Assembly: GCA_009927055.1 (NCBI GenBank)
Contig: RFNS01000292.1
Span: 1-32,350 of the forward strand
Direction: 5' to 3'
DNA from: Alphaproteobacteria bacterium
GTDB lineage: Bacteria > Pseudomonadota > Alphaproteobacteria > UBA9219 > RFNS01
DNA: 32,350 nucleotides
Shown: positions 31,144-32,350 of the stretch, piece after piece
Position numbering within the stretch: the first letter of the stretch is position 1
Layout: the number at the start of each line of letters is the position of its first letter
Made by a program: the position numbers and the translations under genes
The notes under the pieces: generated by a model
Databases searched by the model: none
What the model was told of the DNA's origin: nothing
The model's input: the letters and a program-made list of their open reading frames with translations, nothing else

Positions 31144-32174
31144 ACCATCCGGCCCACAAGCACAGAGGCGATGATCAAGACCAACCCCATGGCAAAGCTG
31201 GTGGGCAGGGTCACGGCCCACACCAGCATCACGCGGCGGAACACGCTCCACGTCACACGGTCTTGGCCGCGCGCAGCCCCCACCCCCACAATGGCCCCGG
31301 TGGTGGTCAGTGTGGTGGAAATGGGCAAATGCAACCCTGTCGCCAGCGCGATAGAGCCGGCCGCGCCCATTTCGGCGCTAAAGCCGTGCACAGGGCGTAG
31401 TTTAGTCAGTTTATAGCCCAACGTTTTCACAATGCGCCATCCGCCCATCAGCGTGCCCAGCGCAATGGCCACATAGGCGCTGAACAAAGCCCAATCGGGC
31501 ACATGGAAATTATCCTGGCTCATATAACCGCCCGCCACCATGGCCGTAGCAATAACGCCCGCTGTTTTTTGCGCGTCGTTGCCGCCATGATTGAAACTGA
31601 GCAGCGCGCACGATGCCAGCTGCGCGCCCTTATAGAACTTGTTCCACGGTCTGCGGCGATATTTATATTGCAGCCACCGCGTGCCGCGCATAATGATAAA
31701 GCCCAGAAAAAAACCCACGGCCGGCGCAATAAAAATAAAGGCCAGCAATTTTCCCCAGGCCGCGCCATAATAAATGCCAATGGGGTTTACATCGGTGGTC
31801 ATCAGCACATGGCCGCAGGCGGCCCCGGCCAAGGCCCCCACCAGCGTGTGCGACGAGCTGGCCGGCATGCCCCACCACCAGGTGATTAAATTCCACGCAA
31901 TGCCGGCCACCAGGCCCGCGGCGATCACTTCGGTGGTGACGAACGATAAATCGATCAGGCCGCTGCCCACCGTTTTGGCCACACCGGTTGAGATAAAAAA
32001 GAAAGCGATAAAATTAAAAAAAGCCGACCAGCACACGGCCTGCCAGGGCTTAAGCACCTTGGTGGCCACAATGGTGGAGATGGCGTTGGCGGCATCATGA
32101 AAGCCGTTGATAAAATCAAAAATCAACGCCAGCGCAATGACCACCATGGTGAACGACAACAAATCAGGCAGCAT
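31140..32174 (-). CDS. pit: Low-affinity inorganic phosphate transporter (Pit family)
   Basis: This inner-membrane transporter of about 344 residues imports phosphate with protons, or possibly metal-phosphate. The two Pit signature repeats are present: FDFINGFHDAANAISTIV near the N terminus and SFNHGGNDAQKTAGVIA in the second half, with many hydrophobic helices around them. MPASSSHTLVGAL and LPISTTLTTTGAIVG are also typical. ATG 32174 with CGGGGGC upstream is preferred over GTG 32186. It is convergent with the OPX gene and overlaps its stop by 3 bases. No PhoU-like (DUF47) partner is visible; it could lie beyond the right edge. Confidence 0.94.
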   Translation of the reverse strand: MLPDLLSFTMVVIALALIFDFINGFHDAANAISTIVATKVLKPWQAVCWSAFFNFIAFFFISTGVAKTVGSGLIDLSFVTTEVIAAGLVAGIAWNLITWWWGMPASSSHTLVGALAGAACGHVLMTTDVNPIGIYYGAAWGKLLAFIFIAPAVGFFLGFIIMRGTRWLQYKYRRRPWNKFYKGAQLASCALLSFNHGGNDAQKTAGVIATAMVAGGYMSQDNFHVPDWALFSAYVAIALGTLMGGWRIVKTLGYKLTKLRPVHGFSAEMGAAGSIALATGLHLPISTTLTTTGAIVGVGAARGQDRVTWSVFRRVMLVWAVTLPTSFAMGLVLIIASVLVGRMV

Positions 32175-32350
32175 GGGCCCCCGCACAGAATGACAAGAAC
32201 ATGCCTGTCTTAAGCTAATTCAGCAAAAAATCAAACCGCAGAGAGAGAATGTATCATGGATCAGCGTCAAATCATTCCCCTCGCCTTGAAGGAGGGGTTG
32301 AGGGTGGGATAAAATGAAATAGAAACGCTTGTGATGCTGAAGAAATATCC
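32175..32350. other. Right-end spacer
   Basis: No gene is called in these last 176 bases. A repeat-like stretch CATTCCCCTCGCCTTGAAGG...GGTTGAGGGTGGG lies at about 32273-32309, common in intergenic regions of this sort, and a frame of only 18 codons crosses it. A gene on either strand could begin beyond the edge. Confidence 0.4.

Overview
The window looks like chromosomal DNA from a flagellated alphaproteobacterium. CheZ, the fliL-fliM-DUF6468-motE order, the divergent secB/Tim44 pair next to mltA, and a GyrA with Ala at the Ser83 position all point there. A Rhodospirillales- or Micavibrio-like lineage is my guess; the sequence alone does not prove it.

Layout. (1) 1-5004, minus strand: a tightly coupled motility/chemotaxis operon, fliL-fliM-DUF6468-motE-cheY-cheZ, then an exported AMIN-like protein cut by the window edge. 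(2) 5106-9120: a small unknown gene (minus), then flgF-flgG-flgA-flgH (plus) behind a probable sigma-54 promoter. (3) 9121-11208: a repeat-rich spacer, an orphan gene with its own promoter, the SRP RNA gene (minus), a Cys-rich lipoprotein, and an unknown gene coupled to secB. (4) 11205-14690: secB and tim44 divergent, mltA, and a frameshifted unknown gene. (5) 14771-18614: ychF, an LpoA-like lipoprotein, divergent rsmI and yraN. (6) 18628-26672, minus: lolD, gyrA (split by a -1 frameshift), coaD, tRNA-Lys, rsmD, an acetoacetyl-CoA synthetase, dsbB and coq7. (7) 26665-32350: lolC, a repeat-bearing gap, lysC, a ParDE-type toxin-antitoxin pair, a polysaccharide export (OPX) protein and a Pit phosphate transporter.

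How the genes work together. The two divergent flagellar blocks build the rod and L-ring (FlgF, G, A, H) and the switch, stator and signalling parts (FliM, FliL, MotE, CheY, CheZ). The other blocks are mostly housekeeping: envelope (SecB, MltA, LpoA-like, LolCD, DsbB), translation (SRP RNA, YchF, RsmI, RsmD, tRNA-Lys) and metabolism (CoaD, LysC, AACS, COQ7).

Most unusual content. Palindromic repeats are scattered through the window. A 99-bp one sits in frame inside the 5' end of flgA, and another supplies the probable start and leader of mltA. A two-hairpin repeat occurs three times. The 3' end of tRNA-Lys is duplicated next to the gene. gyrA and an unknown gene each carry a -1 frameshift. 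The small lipoprotein has a duplicated C-X3-C-X6-C-X3-C motif.
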